Below are positions 62,875-64,000 of a stretch of 64,000 bases of DNA, piece by piece. The notes under the pieces were generated by a model. The model saw only the letters and a program-made list of their open reading frames with translations, did not search any database and was not told the DNA's origin. Position 1 is the first letter of the stretch, and each line of letters begins with the position of its first letter. The position numbers were made by a program, and so were the translations under genes. The stretch is taken from positions 1 through 64,000 of the forward strand of contig JBBDXW010000075.1 in NCBI GenBank assembly GCA_040902105.1, given 5' to 3'. This DNA is from IDS-8 sp040902105. Lineage in GTDB: Bacteria; Pseudomonadota; Gammaproteobacteria; Steroidobacterales; Woeseiaceae.

Positions 62875-64000
62875 ATGACCGTCAGGCGGACCCGCATCGC
62901 ACGGCGCGATTTTCTGAGCGGTCTCGGCCGCGCCGCCGGCGGCGCCGCCATGCTGAGAACGATGGCGGCAATCGGTCTGGGCGTCACGGCGGCAAGCTGC
63001 GGTTCATCCAGCGCATCCTCCGCCGCGCCCGGCACTCCCAATCCCGGGCCTGCCGCGCCTTCACCCCGCCCCGGCGACTGGCCGGCCAACGTCGGGGCAG
63101 GGAAATCCGTCGTCATTCTTGGCGGCGGAATTGCCGGTATGACGACGGCGCTGGAAATGGCCAGGCTGGGGTATGCCTGCACCATGCTCGAGGCAACGAC
63201 AGCGGCAGGAGGGCGCAATCGAACGCTCCGGTCGGGCGATACCGTTGTCGAAACCGACTCGACACAGGTTTGCGCGTTCGATGCGGACAGTGATCTCTAT
63301 TTCAATCCAGGCCCGGCAAGAATTCCGCATCACCATGAGTTTCTGTTGGGCTACTGTCGCGAGTTCGGTGTGACGCTGGAAGCGTTCATAAACGACAATC
63401 GCGCGGCACTCATGCATTCGGCTTCTGCGTTCAACGGACAGCCGCAAGTAGCACGACGCGTGATCGCCGACACGCGCGGCAACATCGCGCGCCTGTTGGC
63501 CACTGCGGTCAATCAGAATGCGCTGGATCAGGAGCTTTCCGCGACGGACAAGGTAAATATACTGGCCATGCTGCGGGAGTTCGGCGACCTTGATGACCGG
63601 TACGACTATGTCGGTACGAGCAGAGGCGGCTTTCCGGGGCAGGAGAATGCCGGCAGTCGCCAGCGCGGCGAAACAGTGAGCCCGCTGCAGCTTCAGGAGC
63701 TGATCGGCGATGCCTTCTGGCAAATGCGTCTCGACTACCCGCATGGGCTGGATCAGCAAATGACGATGCTGCAACCGGTCGGCGGCATGGACCGGATAGC
63801 CCTGGCATTCGAATCCCGGGTGGCGGACGACATCGTTTACGAAGCGGTCGTGACCGAAATACGCAAGACAACCGGCGGTGTCAGTATCATTTACCGGGAC
63901 CGGTTCGGCATGGCATTGAACATCGAAGCCGACTATTGCGTATGCACGATTCCGGCCACCGTATTGCGCAATATTGCGAACGATTTCTCAAGCGGACACA
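62875..64000 (+). CDS. Tat-exported FAD-dependent amine oxidase (partial)
   Basis: Frame open from ATG 62875 to the window end (375 codons seen). The N-terminus has a twin-arginine signal IARRDFLSG and an apparent lipobox AASC at about 42-45, followed by a Ser/Ala/Pro linker (about 46-70), suggesting a Tat-secreted lipoprotein. The FAD Rossmann motif is VVILGGGIAGMTTALEMARLGYACTMLEA, then AAGGRNRTLR, the glycine-arginine pattern of flavin amine oxidases. ARIPHHHEFLL and LQPVGGMDRIALAFE match L-amino-acid/monoamine oxidases. The C-terminal FAD-binding part is outside. Substrate unknown. Confidence 0.85.
   Translation, partial: MTVRRTRIARRDFLSGLGRAAGGAAMLRTMAAIGLGVTAASCGSSSASSAAPGTPNPGPAAPSPRPGDWPANVGAGKSVVILGGGIAGMTTALEMARLGYACTMLEATTAAGGRNRTLRSGDTVVETDSTQVCAFDADSDLYFNPGPARIPHHHEFLLGYCREFGVTLEAFINDNRAALMHSASAFNGQPQVARRVIADTRGNIARLLATAVNQNALDQELSATDKVNILAMLREFGDLDDRYDYVGTSRGGFPGQENAGSRQRGETVSPLQLQELIGDAFWQMRLDYPHGLDQQMTMLQPVGGMDRIALAFESRVADDIVYEAVVTEIRKTTGGVSIIYRDRFGMALNIEADYCVCTIPATVLRNIANDFSSGH

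Overview
The window is a GC-rich bacterial chromosome segment spanning the replication-origin neighbourhood of a gammaproteobacterium. The order dnaA-dnaN-recF-gyrB on one side and rpmH-rnpA-yidC-mnmE-mnmG-rsmG-parA-parB-atpIBEFHAGDC on the other is the classic gammaproteobacterial oriC arrangement, and glyQ-glyS-gmhB-plsC next to gyrB is the order known from Pseudomonas. The NtrB/NtrC/glnA cluster, DUF4124 protein, methylcitrate genes and GTTCCAC-type parS sites fit the same class. I cannot name a genus; an environmental (marine-type) heterotroph is a guess from the acuI/prpBCD and D-glutamate genes.

Layout. 1-3.6 kb: a dispersed repeat, trmL, a class 1B-type pyrD and three small stress/NTF2-like genes. 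3.6-8.4 kb (minus strand): glnA, a DUF4124 protein, ntrB and ntrC, with a sigma-54 promoter and two NtrC enhancer sites in front of glnA. 8.6-13.0 kb: glyQ, glyS, gmhB, plsC. 13.0-19.6 kb (minus strand): gyrB, recF (carrying two parS sites), dnaN, dnaA; the dnaN-dnaA gap is AT-rich with DnaA boxes, and the dnaA leader has CGAAC iterons at 14-bp steps. 19.95-23.75 kb: rpmH, rnpA, yidC, mnmE. 23.9-28.0 kb: an outer-membrane protein, then a NatAB-type ABC exporter and an S33 peptidase in one minus-strand operon. 28.1-35.4 kb: mnmG and a five-function oligopeptide ABC importer operon. 35.7-39.9 kb: DUF945 protein, di-heme cytochrome c, MBL-fold hydrolase, acuI. 40.1-43.7 kb: prpB-prpC-prpD. 43.7-46.1 kb: rsmG, parA, parB. 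46.4-53.6 kb: the complete F1Fo ATP synthase operon, flanked and interrupted by REP-like palindromes. 53.6-57.9 kb: class V aminotransferase, a decayed serine-hydrolase fragment, dgcA and dgcN (N-acetylating D-glutamate catabolism), DUF1801. 58.1-60.7 kb: an autoregulated TetR repressor, cysC and sat. 60.8-64 kb: a small membrane protein, cardiolipin synthase and a Tat-exported amine oxidase cut by the window end.

How the parts work together. The core is replication initiation and segregation (dnaA, dnaN, recF, gyrB, parAB, parS), the tRNA-U34 modification pair mnmE/mnmG, membrane insertion (yidC) and ATP synthase. Accessory modules are inserted between mnmE, mnmG and rsmG, which are neighbours in many relatives. 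They handle peptide uptake and cleavage (Opp importer, S33 peptidase), acrylate/propionate use (AcuI feeding propionyl-CoA into PrpBCD), D-glutamate recycling (DgcA/DgcN) and sulfate activation (Sat/CysC). I found no wholly unknown multi-gene system. The most informative unexplained signals are non-coding: the iterons at dnaA, the parS sites inside recF, the glnA control region, the palindromic TetR operator and three families of intergenic repeats.
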